From NCBI RefSeq assembly GCF_900177345.1, contig NZ_FWZT01000010.1:124001-188000 (forward strand): a stretch of DNA of 64,000 nt. The letters run 5' to 3'. Of the stretch, positions 25,421-34,752 are shown piece by piece. The stretch is from Pseudobacteriovorax antillogorgiicola (lineage in GTDB: Bacteria > Bdellovibrionota_B > Oligoflexia > Oligoflexales > Oligoflexaceae). The notes below the pieces were generated by a model. That model searched no databases. It was given only the letters and a program-made list of their open reading frames with translations, and was not told the origin of the DNA. A program made the position numbers and the translations under genes. Numbering within the stretch: position 1 is the first letter of the stretch; the number at the start of each line of letters is the position of its first letter.

Positions 25421-26955
25421 ATGAGTTCCTCAAAATGCTTGATACAATTATCTTGAGCTACACCTGACAAATTTTGACAACGACTTTGATATCCCTTGAA
25501 TAGAGATTGGAAACCCTTGTCATTCTTCCAAGCTTGTAAACTCTTACCCACTCTAGCAGCTCGAAACTGATTTCGGCCAGCAAAGCCATCCTTTAAATCA
25601 GTGGCTAGCTGATAAAACTCTTTGGCTAAGAACAGTAGACGCTCTCTTTGATCTTGGCTCTCGACTTTGGCCGTTAGAAGAAGATCGCTGGTGATCCACT
25701 GCAATCGGCTCGCACGCCCCTGAGCAGACTTCCTAGCTTCAGCAGACCAGTATAGAGCCTCCTGATCCTTGTCTTGTGCAGCTGCTAGCGACGAGAGCGA
25801 TGATTGATAGTACCAAGGGGTATCGGTTTGAGCTAGCTCCTTCTTCAACAGCCTTTCAGCTTGGTCATAGGCCTCCACAAGTCTCATCAAGTATGCTGCT
25901 CCAGAAATAACAGAATGCCTTTCATAGCTACTAGTAGCCTCTAGGTCAGCTTGTTGGGCCGCTGCTACAACTTGTGCTTTTAAGGCTTCTGGAGCTGCTT
26001 TTTTCGGTTGTTCGTCCTTATGAAATTGAATCAGTGGATAGATGGCCCAAAGCCTTGTATCCACTGAAACTCTCTTGGAACTTCGAATCACTTGTGCAGC
26101 CCAAAGCCACCGTTTTTTCCAGGAGTCGTAGGCACTGCTTTCAGAACTAAAAGCCCAGGAGAGAACGTCAACCCCTGAGCTATTGATAAAACCACGGGTT
26201 GCTAGCACGGTTTGCTCAGAACTAAAAACCCCATCAAGAAGCTGAGGCGCCTCTCGCCTAACATCATCCAGCCCTTCAACAGGGCTTTCTTCTTGGGCTA
26301 GTCGGCTTGAAAGGCCAAGGAAGTCGGCAATCAAGACCGCTCTTTCTCGCTGTAGCCCCCGAGGCATGCTATCGAGAAGGTCCCTTTGGATCGCCCAAAT
26401 CGTCTTCGCAGGGTATTGATCTTCCGGCAACTGCCCCCATGATATGAAACTGATAGCCTGCCAACCTTCACGATCAAGCTTGCCAGATCGAGCTTTCTCC
26501 ACCAGCTCATCTAGGGAGCGGTTTTGGGCCCCAGCCAAAGCCAGCTCAAACTCTTCTAGATTAACCCCTCCACTAAGGCGTAGCATTTCTTTACCTTCAG
26601 GACTCAGAACGAGAATGGTCGGATAACCGTAGGCTTGCAAGCGATCAGCCCAAATTTGAGCCTCTTCAGAATCTCCATCTAAATAGACAGGAATAAACTG
26701 GCCCATCAATTCGCCAAATCTAGATCGCGAGAAAACTTGATCCTTGATCTCATTGCACGGTGGACACCATACCGCTCCCCAGTAGACAAATAGAGGCTTA
26801 TTTTGGGCTTTAGATAACTTCAAGGCATTATCCATGCCTCCTTGGTACCAGACTTTTTCCATGTGATAGGTACTTTCCTTCGAGGATTTAGATTGTGTCG
26901 TTGTGCAGCCGAGTTGAGTCAACAGGGCGAGACTTACCAGCCAGCTTTTCATCAT
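25417..26955 (-). CDS. Lipoprotein with thioredoxin-like domain
   Basis: A 512-residue protein. Lipoprotein signal MMKSWLVSLALLTQLGCTTT (lipobox QLGC), then a thioredoxin fold at about 33-140 with active site WCPPC (FVYWGAVWCPPCNEIKDQ), cis-Pro region YGYPTILVLS. The remaining 370 residues are all-helical, TPR/HEAT-like (YERHSVISGAAYLMRLVEAY). Predicted periplasmic, attached to a membrane, acting as a disulfide reductase or chaperone on unknown clients. ATG 26955 has AGGAG 6 bases ahead. It lies between pheA and speB with gaps of 12 and -4 bases. Confidence 0.82.
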   Translation of the reverse strand: MMKSWLVSLALLTQLGCTTTQSKSSKESTYHMEKVWYQGGMDNALKLSKAQNKPLFVYWGAVWCPPCNEIKDQVFSRSRFGELMGQFIPVYLDGDSEEAQIWADRLQAYGYPTILVLSPEGKEMLRLSGGVNLEEFELALAGAQNRSLDELVEKARSGKLDREGWQAISFISWGQLPEDQYPAKTIWAIQRDLLDSMPRGLQRERAVLIADFLGLSSRLAQEESPVEGLDDVRREAPQLLDGVFSSEQTVLATRGFINSSGVDVLSWAFSSESSAYDSWKKRWLWAAQVIRSSKRVSVDTRLWAIYPLIQFHKDEQPKKAAPEALKAQVVAAAQQADLEATSSYERHSVISGAAYLMRLVEAYDQAERLLKKELAQTDTPWYYQSSLSSLAAAQDKDQEALYWSAEARKSAQGRASRLQWITSDLLLTAKVESQDQRERLLFLAKEFYQLATDLKDGFAGRNQFRAARVGKSLQAWKNDKGFQSLFKGYQSRCQNLSGVAQDNCIKHFEELI

Positions 26956-26967
26956 GACATTCTCCTT

Positions 26968-27798
26968 TTATTGAAGCGGCGCTGCTGAGTAGGACCCTAG
27001 CACCTTGATCATTGTTGTAATTTCTGACAGATGGCCCAGAGCACGATCGATCACCTCATCGTGAATAGAGCCAGCAAAATCCAAGTAGAAAAGATATTTC
27101 CAGGGGCTTCCCTTCAATGGACGGGACTCAATTTTCATCAGATCGATGTCCCGAATCGCAAATACACTAAGGCTTTTATGAAGCCCGCCTGGCACATTCT
27201 TAAGAGAAAAGACTATCGAGCTTTTAGTCTTAGCCTTGGGCTTCGTTCGTGGAGGTTTTGCCTGAACAACGAAGAAGCGAGTGTAGTTTTTCTTATCATC
27301 TTCTATCGAATTGCGTAGCACTGATAGTTCATAGTCTTCCGCAGCGTGGGCTCCAGCAATCGCCGCGATGGTGGGATCACTTTGCTCCGCCACCAAGCGA
27401 GCGGAACCAGCCGTATCAAAGTATGGCACTGGCTCAAAACCCTTGGCTTTAAGAAACCCAGCACACTGACCTAAAGCCTGGGGATGAGAGTACACCTTTT
27501 TTATCGTTCTCATCTTGGCTCCAGGGCTGGCCAAAAGGCTATGTTTAACCCGAAGATAGTACTCACCACTAATCCACACCTTGTGATTGAGCAGGTGGTC
27601 ATAGTTCTCATGGATACTGCCAGCTAGGGAGTTTTCAATGGGAATCACCCCATAATCTAGCTTCTTAGTCTCCACGGCTCGAAAAATCTTGTCGAAACTG
27701 GGAAAGCCCCGAAGGGTATACGATTGCTCGGCAAAAACCTTATTGGCCGCCATTTCACTGTAGGCCCCTGGTATCCCCTGAAAACCAACAACAACCAC
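26968..27798 (-). CDS. pheA: Prephenate dehydratase, monofunctional
   Basis: A 276-residue enzyme without a chorismate mutase domain. The dehydratase part begins GFQGIPGAYSEMAA, with VIPIENSLAGSIHENYDHL and the key NYTRF motif. A C-terminal ACT domain follows (NVPGGLHKSLSVFAIRDIDL, then KIESRP), the phenylalanine feedback site. It converts prephenate to phenylpyruvate. The start is GTG 27798, with GGAG about 7 bases ahead. It sits 8 bases downstream of ligA. Confidence 0.93.
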   Translation of the reverse strand: MVVVGFQGIPGAYSEMAANKVFAEQSYTLRGFPSFDKIFRAVETKKLDYGVIPIENSLAGSIHENYDHLLNHKVWISGEYYLRVKHSLLASPGAKMRTIKKVYSHPQALGQCAGFLKAKGFEPVPYFDTAGSARLVAEQSDPTIAAIAGAHAAEDYELSVLRNSIEDDKKNYTRFFVVQAKPPRTKPKAKTKSSIVFSLKNVPGGLHKSLSVFAIRDIDLMKIESRPLKGSPWKYLFYLDFAGSIHDEVIDRALGHLSEITTMIKVLGSYSAAPLQ

Positions 27799-27806
27799 TT
27801 GGACTC

Positions 27807-29720
27807 CTATGCTTCAAGCTTCTCTAAAAGGTTATCTTCACTCCACACCGGAATTCCCAAGGTCTGTGCCTTCTTCATTTTCGAAGAGCCTGAGTCTGGA
27901 TCATTGGTGATCACTGCTGTTGTTTTTTTGGAAACCGATGAACTGGTTTTGCCTCCAGCTTGTTTAATCAACCCCTCAATTTCAGCTCGCGGCTTCGATA
28001 GGGTTCCCGTAATAACAAACGTCTGCCCACCGAAGATGCCATCAGCAGAAGTGCTTCGCGACGGCGCTTTAGGTTTCAACCCTGCTGCGAGCAAAGCGTC
28101 TATAATATTTGATTTAGCTGATAGGCCAGCAACAATCTGTTGAGCCGTTTTTTCTGCAAATCCGTCGATAGCCTTGATCTGATCTTCTGAGGCTTGTCGA
28201 ACCTTGTCCAAGCTTGGCAAGTCTTCAAGAATCTTTTCCCATGAAGTGAGGCCTGTACCCTGAATCCCCAGCCCATTAAGAAAGCGTGCCAGAGGCAGAG
28301 TTTTACTTTTCTGCACGTTTTTCCAAAGCTTCTGAGCCATCTTTTCCTTCGTGAGAGGCAGCTTCAGAAAGTCTTCAACGCTGAGGTGATAGAGATCATC
28401 AACCTGCGATACCAATCCCAAGTCCTGCATTGCAGCCAAACGTTTCTCGCTGAGATCATCGATTTCAGCACAGCGAATCCAATTGAGAATAAAACCTGTT
28501 TGTTGAGCTGGGCAGCCCGCTTCGTTAAGACACCGCAAACGAACACCGTCAAACTCAAGGGTTTCATTGCAATCACCACAGGCAGCTGGCCAACTATAGC
28601 GCCCAGGAGCGGCTTTTTTGACCTCTAAAAACTTTGGAATCACCTCTCCTGATCTCACAATCTCGATCTCATCGCCCTTCTTCAAGTTGTAAGCCATCAC
28701 ATGCTCGGCATTATGAAGCGTGATGTTGGTGATCTTAGCACCACTGAGCGTAACGGGTTCAATCACTGCGACTGGGGTGATGACTCCTAAGCGAGACGTC
28801 GCCCAGGTGATGTCTTTGATAACTGAGACAGCGGTCTGACCCTGCCATTTATAGGACATTTTGTATCGAGGGTGATGAGAAGTATTGCCAAGCTCATAGT
28901 GCAGGTCGCGATTGTTGAATGAAAACACAGCCCCATCCAACCCTATTTCCCCTGCTTCCATCACGGACTTGACTTGGTCCAAATACGCCGATAGCTCAGA
29001 CTCTTTGTGGATCAACTTCGGCTCCGGGATAGGAAAGCCTTCGGCTGTGAGCCAGGCAAACTTTTCTATTTCATCTTTGAAGTGAAGCGCACTGTCGTCG
29101 CTAAGGACTTCGAAAGCCAAGAAATTAAAGTAACGTGCCAGGTTCAAGTGACTGCGACGACCTAGTAGGCCCGCAACGATATTGCGTGGATTGCTCGGGC
29201 GTTCGAGCCCAAGATCAAGCATCTCATCAACTAACTCAGCGAAGTGATGCTCAGTGCAGTAAAGCTCGCCACGGATCTCACAGTCTAATGGTTGTTGCAA
29301 ACGAGGCACGAGATCGCTAACCCATTGCGCTTTGCTGGTGACATCTTCTCCAAGGCGACCATTGCCTCGGGTTTTTGCCAGAACCAATTGGCCCTTTTTG
29401 TATACAAGGCTGAGGCTATTGCCATCGACCTTCCAAGTCCCTACAATATCGTGGTCTCCCTTCCACGAGATGAGGTCATCAAGAACATAAGTCTTTTGAA
29501 GGGAAAGCATAGGAGTTTCGTGAGCGACCTTGCGATTCACACCTGGAGCGTCTGAGCCAACGTATTCCAATGCCGGATGCTCTGGCGCCAGTTGTCTCAG
29601 CTGGTCCTCTAGCCGGTCGTAGTCAGCGTCACTGATTTCTGGTTTGCCTTGGTAGTAGAGACGTTTGTGCCTCATAATTGCATCAGCCAAAGACTTGACC
29701 GCATCCGGCTTATATGTCAT
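27807..29720 (-). CDS. ligA: NAD-dependent DNA ligase
   Basis: A 637-residue LigA, slightly shorter than the usual 670. NAD-binding Ia domain (RLYYQGKPEISDADYD), adenylation lysine K97 in WKVDGNSL (consensus KxDG), OB fold, a four-Cys zinc finger (CGDC, then CLNEAGC), HhH region (FLNGLGIQGTG, IDGFAEKTAQQI) and a C-terminal BRCT domain (GGQTFVITGTLSKPR). Residues after KVDG (NSLSLVY) differ from the common GLA(V/I), so it is a divergent member. It is probably the replicative ligase unless a second copy exists. ATG 29720 follows 14 bases after the methyltransferase stop. Confidence 0.93.
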   Translation of the reverse strand: MTYKPDAVKSLADAIMRHKRLYYQGKPEISDADYDRLEDQLRQLAPEHPALEYVGSDAPGVNRKVAHETPMLSLQKTYVLDDLISWKGDHDIVGTWKVDGNSLSLVYKKGQLVLAKTRGNGRLGEDVTSKAQWVSDLVPRLQQPLDCEIRGELYCTEHHFAELVDEMLDLGLERPSNPRNIVAGLLGRRSHLNLARYFNFLAFEVLSDDSALHFKDEIEKFAWLTAEGFPIPEPKLIHKESELSAYLDQVKSVMEAGEIGLDGAVFSFNNRDLHYELGNTSHHPRYKMSYKWQGQTAVSVIKDITWATSRLGVITPVAVIEPVTLSGAKITNITLHNAEHVMAYNLKKGDEIEIVRSGEVIPKFLEVKKAAPGRYSWPAACGDCNETLEFDGVRLRCLNEAGCPAQQTGFILNWIRCAEIDDLSEKRLAAMQDLGLVSQVDDLYHLSVEDFLKLPLTKEKMAQKLWKNVQKSKTLPLARFLNGLGIQGTGLTSWEKILEDLPSLDKVRQASEDQIKAIDGFAEKTAQQIVAGLSAKSNIIDALLAAGLKPKAPSRSTSADGIFGGQTFVITGTLSKPRAEIEGLIKQAGGKTSSSVSKKTTAVITNDPDSGSSKMKKAQTLGIPVWSEDNLLEKLEA

Positions 29721-29734
29721 TTATACTTATTCCT

Positions 29735-30340
29735 TTATGATTTCTTACGCCATACACACAGCCACTCCCTCGTGATAATGCTAGGTGTAGCACGGTTTGG
29801 CTGCGATTCCCAAGACACCAAATCAAAGCCTGACCCAAACAATGCTTCGATCTGGGCTTCGTTAAGCATGAACGGCGGCCCTTCATCTCGTGGTGGATCT
29901 TGTTCCGCGAAAAGTATGCCTAAGAAGAGGCCCTCAGGCTTTAATATCTCCGAAACTTTTGCCACATATTCGTGGCGGTGATCCGGCTGCAAAGCACAAA
30001 GCATAGCGCGATCCACAAGGGCATCATACTGATCCGGCTCCTCCAGAAAGAAATCTTGGGCCTTGAAAGTTAGCCCTGGAACATGTTCGTAAAGACTTAA
30101 GGCTTGCTGAATCGCTTCATCAACAAAGTCGAGAGCTGTCACTGTATAACCAGATTCTGCTAGAGCTGCTGCTTCGTGCCCTCGCCCACAACCGGGCACC
30201 ACCACACGAGCGGCTTTACTAAGCCCTCCTTCCCGGCTTGCAATAGCCATGATCTCAAACAATGCCGGATGGGCATCTCCGTGGTCCCAGCCTGTTCGAC
30301 CCGACCTCCAGCGCTCTTGCCAGGGCTCTTTTTGCTCCAT
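29735..30340 (-). CDS. SAM-dependent methyltransferase, thiopurine methyltransferase-like
   Basis: A 201-residue class I methyltransferase of the TPMT/YP-type family. WQERWRSGRTGWDHGDAHPA matches the start of this family, then the SAM site VVVPGCGRGHEAAALAESGY, ALDFVDEAIQQA, YDALVDRAMLCAL and the end EWLCVWRK. These act on small thiol, halide or selenium compounds; the substrate here is unknown. First gene of the ligA-pheA-trx-speB-galE set, divergent from the solute-binding protein with about 125 bases between. Confidence 0.85.
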   Translation of the reverse strand: MEQKEPWQERWRSGRTGWDHGDAHPALFEIMAIASREGGLSKAARVVVPGCGRGHEAAALAESGYTVTALDFVDEAIQQALSLYEHVPGLTFKAQDFFLEEPDQYDALVDRAMLCALQPDHRHEYVAKVSEILKPEGLFLGILFAEQDPPRDEGPPFMLNEAQIEALFGSGFDLVSWESQPNRATPSIITREWLCVWRKKS

Positions 30341-30465
30341 TGTGAGTCTCCTTAGTTTAAGGGGAGGATTATGGCACTAGCAGGTGAAAAATCCAACTTT
30401 TCGGTGTATCGTTGTATTACCTATGCATGTCAGGAAGGTTACCAATGCCTACTCTAGGAGATTGT

Positions 30466-31596
30466 ATGGTCCACAGATGTCTCGCGCTCTTGACCTTAGC
30501 GCTGATCACCTCACCCACGAACACACTGGCAGTGAATGCCAAGTTGAAAATTGGAGTTGTCCGCCCAAAATCCGGGCCGATGAGCCCCATCGGGGACGAA
30601 CTCATGAACGGAATTCAAGTCGCCTTTGACAAGATTTCTGAGTCAAAGAACAAGGGCCTTGCACCGAGTATTCAGATCATTCAAGAAGATGATGGCGGAA
30701 AGGGCTCGACAGCGATGACTGCAACTCAACGCCTCATCGATCGCCATCGAGTTCACATCCTCATTGGGTCGATCTCCAATACAATCAATCACTCTATCGC
30801 CGAAGTTGCCTCTCGCAAGAATCGACTTCTCATACTACCGATTGGCACAGATACAGATCTCATGGCCAAGGGCAAAAACGTCTTCAGTATTTCTTTGACG
30901 GAATCACAGCAGGGATCAGCCCTCGGCAAGTTTGCCAAGACGGTTTTAAAAAAAGATAAAGCCCTCATCTTAGAAGAGCAAGAAAACCCCTACTCTCAGG
31001 CGCTAGCTAGCAGCTTTGTCAGCCGCTTCAAAAAAATTGGCGGTACAGAAGCCCAAACCCTGTCTTATAAACCCAACAATCAAGGGTTCCAAAATGCCAG
31101 CAACAAGGCTAGCCAGATTGATCACGATGTGGTTTTCATACCAGGGTTTTACTTCGACGCCAGTTCCCTCATGAAACAATTCAGACAGAAAGGCATGGAG
31201 AAGATCTTCATTGGAGGAGACGGCTGGGATACCTACGGCATTAAAGAAGCATTTGGCCCTGAATTATCAGGTCATTATTACTATACTCCATATTCGGTTC
31301 AGGACCCACACCCGGCTTTACAGAGATTTGTTCGATCCTTTGAGAAAAAGTTCAAGAAAAGTCCTAGCATCGCAGCATTTGCAGGGTACGAAGCTTTTAA
31401 TCTAGCCGTATATGCCTACAAGAGGGTAAAATCAAATCGGACGTCACCTCTAGAATCATTCTTACGCAAAGCTCGTAAGCTACCAAGTCTCACGGGCCCT
31501 ATGAGAATGAACTCTTCTCGCAGTCCGAATAAGCCTGCTACGATCATGGTGACAACTCCACAAGGCTCACAATATATGACGAAGGTAACACCCTAG
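30466..31596 (+). CDS. LivJ-type ABC solute-binding protein
   Basis: A 376-residue periplasmic binding protein of the Leu/Ile/Val (type 1) family. Signal peptide (MVHRCLALLTLALITSPTNT...), then KIGVVRPKSGPMSPIGDELM, IQIIQEDDGGKGSTAM, RVHILIGSISNTINHSIAEV, FSISLTESQQGSALGKF and IFIGGDGWDTYG. The start is ATG 30466 with AGGAG 5 bases ahead; the frame is open to 30412 but that adds residues before a proper signal. No permease or ATPase genes adjoin, so it is an orphan receptor, perhaps a sensory or cell-wall-linked one (LpoA-like folds are similar). Confidence 0.85.
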   Translation: MVHRCLALLTLALITSPTNTLAVNAKLKIGVVRPKSGPMSPIGDELMNGIQVAFDKISESKNKGLAPSIQIIQEDDGGKGSTAMTATQRLIDRHRVHILIGSISNTINHSIAEVASRKNRLLILPIGTDTDLMAKGKNVFSISLTESQQGSALGKFAKTVLKKDKALILEEQENPYSQALASSFVSRFKKIGGTEAQTLSYKPNNQGFQNASNKASQIDHDVVFIPGFYFDASSLMKQFRQKGMEKIFIGGDGWDTYGIKEAFGPELSGHYYYTPYSVQDPHPALQRFVRSFEKKFKKSPSIAAFAGYEAFNLAVYAYKRVKSNRTSPLESFLRKARKLPSLTGPMRMNSSRSPNKPATIMVTTPQGSQYMTKVTP

Positions 31597-31603
31597 AGGC
31601 CCC

Positions 31604-32956
31604 ATGGAAGACACCATAGAACGGATTCATGCCGACGTTAAGGATATGTACGAAGCGTATCCTTACCCCGCATATCCGCTTTGGGTGAAGCTTCGTTGGC
31701 AAGAAGCCTATCAGGGAACCGCGGGTTTTACTGCTTGTCTCGCGAAGTCTCCCGCTCTCGAACATTCTCGATACCCTCGTATACTACTGGCAGGCTGCGG
31801 TGAAACCCAGCCCTATATCATTCGCAAAATTGAGCCTAGTAAAAACAATATCGATGCGGTGGACATTTCAAGCAAGAGCATCCGGCGAGCGCGAACCCGC
31901 TTGATCTGGGAAACGAAACCAGTTCACTTTTTTAACGCTGATATTGATACATTTCTGCTACATCACTGTGAAGAGTACGATCATGTGGATTGCTATGGAG
32001 TTTTACATCACCTCGCAAACCCAACGAAGAGTCTGGAACTCATCCACCAGTCATTGAAGCCTGGTGGCACGGTGCGGCTGATGGTCTACAATTTAGTAGC
32101 TCGGTCCTGGATTTATCACGTCAAGCGCGCCCTCCTGCTTCTTGGCTTTGACCCCGGACTGCAACCCCATGTCAAGGCAGCTCAGGAGTTTTTAAAAAGT
32201 GTAAGCTTCTGGGTCCCCAACTTGGGAAGCAAGTTTCACGATATGGGAACAAAAACCTTCAGCCATCCCGCTCGTTTCGTTGACACCTTCTTCCATGCCC
32301 GCGAGGCTCGCATCGATATCAGAGATTGGTTTTCCGCTGTGCAAGGCTGTGGATTTCGAGTTCTTGGCCTCTTCGACCGCTATGCTGAGCTTGACGACTT
32401 ACCCAACCCCCTATGGCAGGCGCCAAAAACATCCGATCTACAGAGCCGCATGGATGACAAGCGATTTGAAAACAATCTTGAGATCTACCTGCAAAAAGAA
32501 ACCAATGTCAGTCTGCTAAAAAGCCCCAAAACCCCCAAGGGACTTGCCTTTCACCTGTTCCTAAAAACTGCGCCGCTATCATGGTTTCAATTTGAAGAAA
32601 CCAAGGATATTCCCTTTACACTCAAACAGAAGCTCTGGTGGCACCATATCCGCTGCGTCTACTTGCAGCAGTCCGAATCCATCGACCTCCTCCTGGCAGA
32701 ACTAGATACCCCAGCGCGACAGAGGCTTGCCCGTGTTGGTGCCGTATTCCCTAGGCAGGTCAAACGCCAAGAGTACCTCCGGCAGATGAAGGAGCCTATT
32801 TGGGCAGAGATGGAAACCCCCCAGCGTGGCCTACGCACTAGTATCGAGGATACGCCACTACCAGCAGTGATTCGTTCAATTCTTGTGAAGAATAAGAAGC
32901 GCCTAGACAATGAGCACTTAATCATCAAGCGTTTGGATCGGGCTCAGACTTGCTGA
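31604..32956 (+). CDS. Large SAM-dependent methyltransferase with helical C-terminal domain
   Basis: A 450-residue protein. It begins MYEAYPYPAYPL, a motif typical of one branch of class I methyltransferases, then the SAM site ILLAGCGETQPYI, DAVDISSKSIRRARTRL, and DCYGVLHHLANPTKSLE with SLKPGGTVRLMVYN. The last 200 residues are helical and basic, and are not recognised. Starts 7 bases after the binding-protein stop. It could modify a lipid, sugar or protein; nothing points to one. Its final 32 bases overlap trmD on the other strand. Confidence 0.8.
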   Translation: MEDTIERIHADVKDMYEAYPYPAYPLWVKLRWQEAYQGTAGFTACLAKSPALEHSRYPRILLAGCGETQPYIIRKIEPSKNNIDAVDISSKSIRRARTRLIWETKPVHFFNADIDTFLLHHCEEYDHVDCYGVLHHLANPTKSLELIHQSLKPGGTVRLMVYNLVARSWIYHVKRALLLLGFDPGLQPHVKAAQEFLKSVSFWVPNLGSKFHDMGTKTFSHPARFVDTFFHAREARIDIRDWFSAVQGCGFRVLGLFDRYAELDDLPNPLWQAPKTSDLQSRMDDKRFENNLEIYLQKETNVSLLKSPKTPKGLAFHLFLKTAPLSWFQFEETKDIPFTLKQKLWWHHIRCVYLQQSESIDLLLAELDTPARQRLARVGAVFPRQVKRQEYLRQMKEPIWAEMETPQRGLRTSIEDTPLPAVIRSILVKNKKRLDNEHLIIKRLDRAQTC

Positions 32957-33638
32957 GCAAGTCAGGGCGATATTGCTCGGTGACAGCCTTGGACTGCTGA
33001 TGCTTCCATTGCTCGATGGCTTTATGGTTGCCACTCCGTAACACAGCCGGAACCTCGCAGCCTTCAAAAACAAGTGGCCTTGTATACTGAGGGTGCTCTA
33101 GCAGCCCAGACAATCCTGGGCTGAAAGAATCCAGTTCGGAGCTATCTTGGTTACCCAGCACACCGGGCACCAGCCTTAGGATAGAGTCACTCATCAAAAG
33201 ACTCGGCAGCTCACCACCAGACACGACAAAGTCGCCCATGCTGACTTGTAAATCCACATAGCGATCGATGAAACGTTGATCGATGCCACCAAAGCGGCCG
33301 CAAATAAAGATAAGGTGCTGCTTGTCCTGGCTGCTTGTTAATTGTGAGGCATTTTGATGAGACCACGACTGCCCATGGGGACTCGGAAAGATCACAAAGC
33401 TTTGCGGGGTCCTAATGTGATTCACTGCCTGGGCTAAGGGCTCAGGACGCATGATCATCCCGTCGCCTCCGCCGTAGGCACGGTCATCGACAGACCCATG
33501 ACGGTCAACCGCAAAATCACGAAGATTTATGATATCAACAGATACCAAGCCTCGATCCTGAGCAGACTTAAACACCCCAAAACTGAGATAGGATTCAATA
33601 AATTGAGGATGGATGGTGATGAAACTGAAGCGTTTCAT
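32925..33638 (-). CDS. trmD: tRNA (guanine37-N1)-methyltransferase
   Basis: A 237-residue SPOUT enzyme that methylates G37 to prevent frameshifting. Family marks: FSFITIHPQFIESYL, the knot VSMGDFVVSGGELPSLLM, RLVPGVLGN and HPQYTRPLVFEG. The catalytic Arg (RLVPG) and Asp (ELDSF) are kept. Two motif changes stand out: GGGDGM in place of GGGPGM, and CGRFGGIDQR where most have CGRYEGIDER, so the Glu is Gly. The start is ATG 33638, overlapping the rimM stop (ATGA), with GGGAAG ahead. rplS, which normally follows, is absent. Confidence 0.92.
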   Translation of the reverse strand: MKRFSFITIHPQFIESYLSFGVFKSAQDRGLVSVDIINLRDFAVDRHGSVDDRAYGGGDGMIMRPEPLAQAVNHIRTPQSFVIFPSPHGQSWSHQNASQLTSSQDKQHLIFICGRFGGIDQRFIDRYVDLQVSMGDFVVSGGELPSLLMSDSILRLVPGVLGNQDSSELDSFSPGLSGLLEHPQYTRPLVFEGCEVPAVLRSGNHKAIEQWKHQQSKAVTEQYRPDLLSKSEPDPNA

Positions 33639-34189
33639 GCTTCTTCCCAAGACTCATCAAAGACATCAGCTGAGACAACAAGGCGAAGCTCGTTACTATC
33701 AGCATCGAAATTCATATCGAAGTACGAAGGAACAAAAGGAATTGACAGTCGCCCTCTGCCATCGAGCAGCTCAACGATGTCACTGGCTCCGTAGTTGTTC
33801 ATCCGCTCAATCACACCCATCGGCTGATCATTGGCATCAATCACTGACTTACCAATCAGATCATCCCAAAGGTACTCCTGCTCATCGACAGCAATTTGAT
33901 CCCTGGGGCACCAGACTATCTTCCCTTTGATCTCATCGAGCTGATCACGACCAGATATTTCCTGAGTCTGAATGATAGTACGACCATTATGACTTTTGCG
34001 GGATTTGATTCGAAGAGACTTACCCTGACCAGGCTTTTCCCCAACACGCAAGTCAGACACGGAGTCATCCAACTCGGAGTCTCGCCCAGAAAGAAAAAAG
34101 GCTCCGTAGAGGCCATGAGCCTTGCCTACGATGCCTATTTTGATCCATTGGTCTGTCACGTTCGTCTTACTTACCCGCTTTGCGGTCAA
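33635..34189 (-). CDS. rimM: Ribosome maturation factor RimM
   Basis: A 184-residue RimM: N-terminal domain with [19 protein letters not shown], middle strands, and the PRC-barrel C-terminal domain with [20 protein letters not shown] and IPFVPSYF. It helps assemble the 30S head, with S19. The start is uncertain: TTG 34189 overlaps the rpsP end by 23 bases, while GTG 34159 (VTDQWIKIG) would begin 7 bases after the rpsP stop. Neither has a strong ribosome site, so coupling to rpsP is likely. Confidence 0.9.
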   Translation of the reverse strand: MTAKRVSKTNVTDQWIKIGIVGKAHGLYGAFFLSGRDSELDDSVSDLRVGEKPGQGKSLRIKSRKSHNGRTIIQTQEISGRDQLDEIKGKIVWCPRDQIAVDEQEYLWDDLIGKSVIDANDQPMGVIERMNNYGASDIVELLDGRGRLSIPFVPSYFDMNFDADSNELRLVVSADVFDESWEEA

Positions 34190-34430
34190 GCTTGACTTCT
34201 TTTCTTTTGAGGATAGTCTTAACAGCGTCAGTCACAACAGCGCCATGGGAGTACCAGTACTGAACACGATCAGCTTTTACTTCCATGATTGATGGCTTGT
34301 GATTTGGATCGTAGTACCCAAGCTTCTCGATGAAGCGGCCATCGCGAGGGCGACGAGAGTCAGTTGCAACAATGTGATAAAAAGGTCTGTGAGTACTACC
34401 GTGACGTTGTAGTCGTAATGTCAGTGCCAT
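34167..34430 (-). CDS. rpsP: Ribosomal protein S16
   Basis: An 87-residue S16 of normal length: [55 protein letters not shown] structural 30S protein. The ATG at 34430 is preceded by GGGGGAG with only about 2 bases between, which is unusually close. First gene of rpsP-rimM-trmD; ffh, which often precedes, is not here. Confidence 0.97.
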   Translation of the reverse strand: MALTLRLQRHGSTHRPFYHIVATDSRRPRDGRFIEKLGYYDPNHKPSIMEVKADRVQYWYSHGAVVTDAVKTILKRKEVKLDRKAGK

Positions 34431-34752
34431 TACTCCCCCAAATTATGTTTAATTTTCTATATTCTGCACAGGAGCGACGAGTTGTGTACAAGGATGGCAC
34501 CTGTGAAACTTAACCTAAGGTCGAATGCTATACCAAAGATCATAGGCCAGTTCTACTCGAAAATGAAAAAAGATGCCAATTCTTTGACTCTTCTAAGCCA
34601 GCAGCATGTCAAGAATCGTACAAGCCTCTGTAATTACCAATAATTATTGGTAGCCAGTCGAGATAAATACGTCAAAGTAGCGACATGTAGCGTTAATTAG
34701 ACCGGCCTGATAGAATATAGAGTACAGACACTTATAAAGTGAGAGGGTTGCT
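34431..34752. other. 322-base divergent intergenic region (rpsP / MBL gene)
   Basis: No gene seen. It must hold promoters for rpsP (minus) and the MBL hydrolase (plus). For the plus side, TTAATT-17-TATAGA ends about 45 bases before the GTG, a weak match. On the minus strand a TTGACA occurs near 34610 but with a poor -10. The notable element is the perfect palindrome at 34635-34652. Confidence 0.6.
34635..34652. promoter_or_regulatory. Perfect 18-bp palindrome, operator-like
   Basis: TACCAATAATTATTGGTA is exactly self-complementary over 18 bases and lies between two divergent genes, about 100 bases ahead of the MBL gene and 205 ahead of rpsP. Size and symmetry suit a dimeric repressor site. 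The regulator is unknown. Confidence 0.5.
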
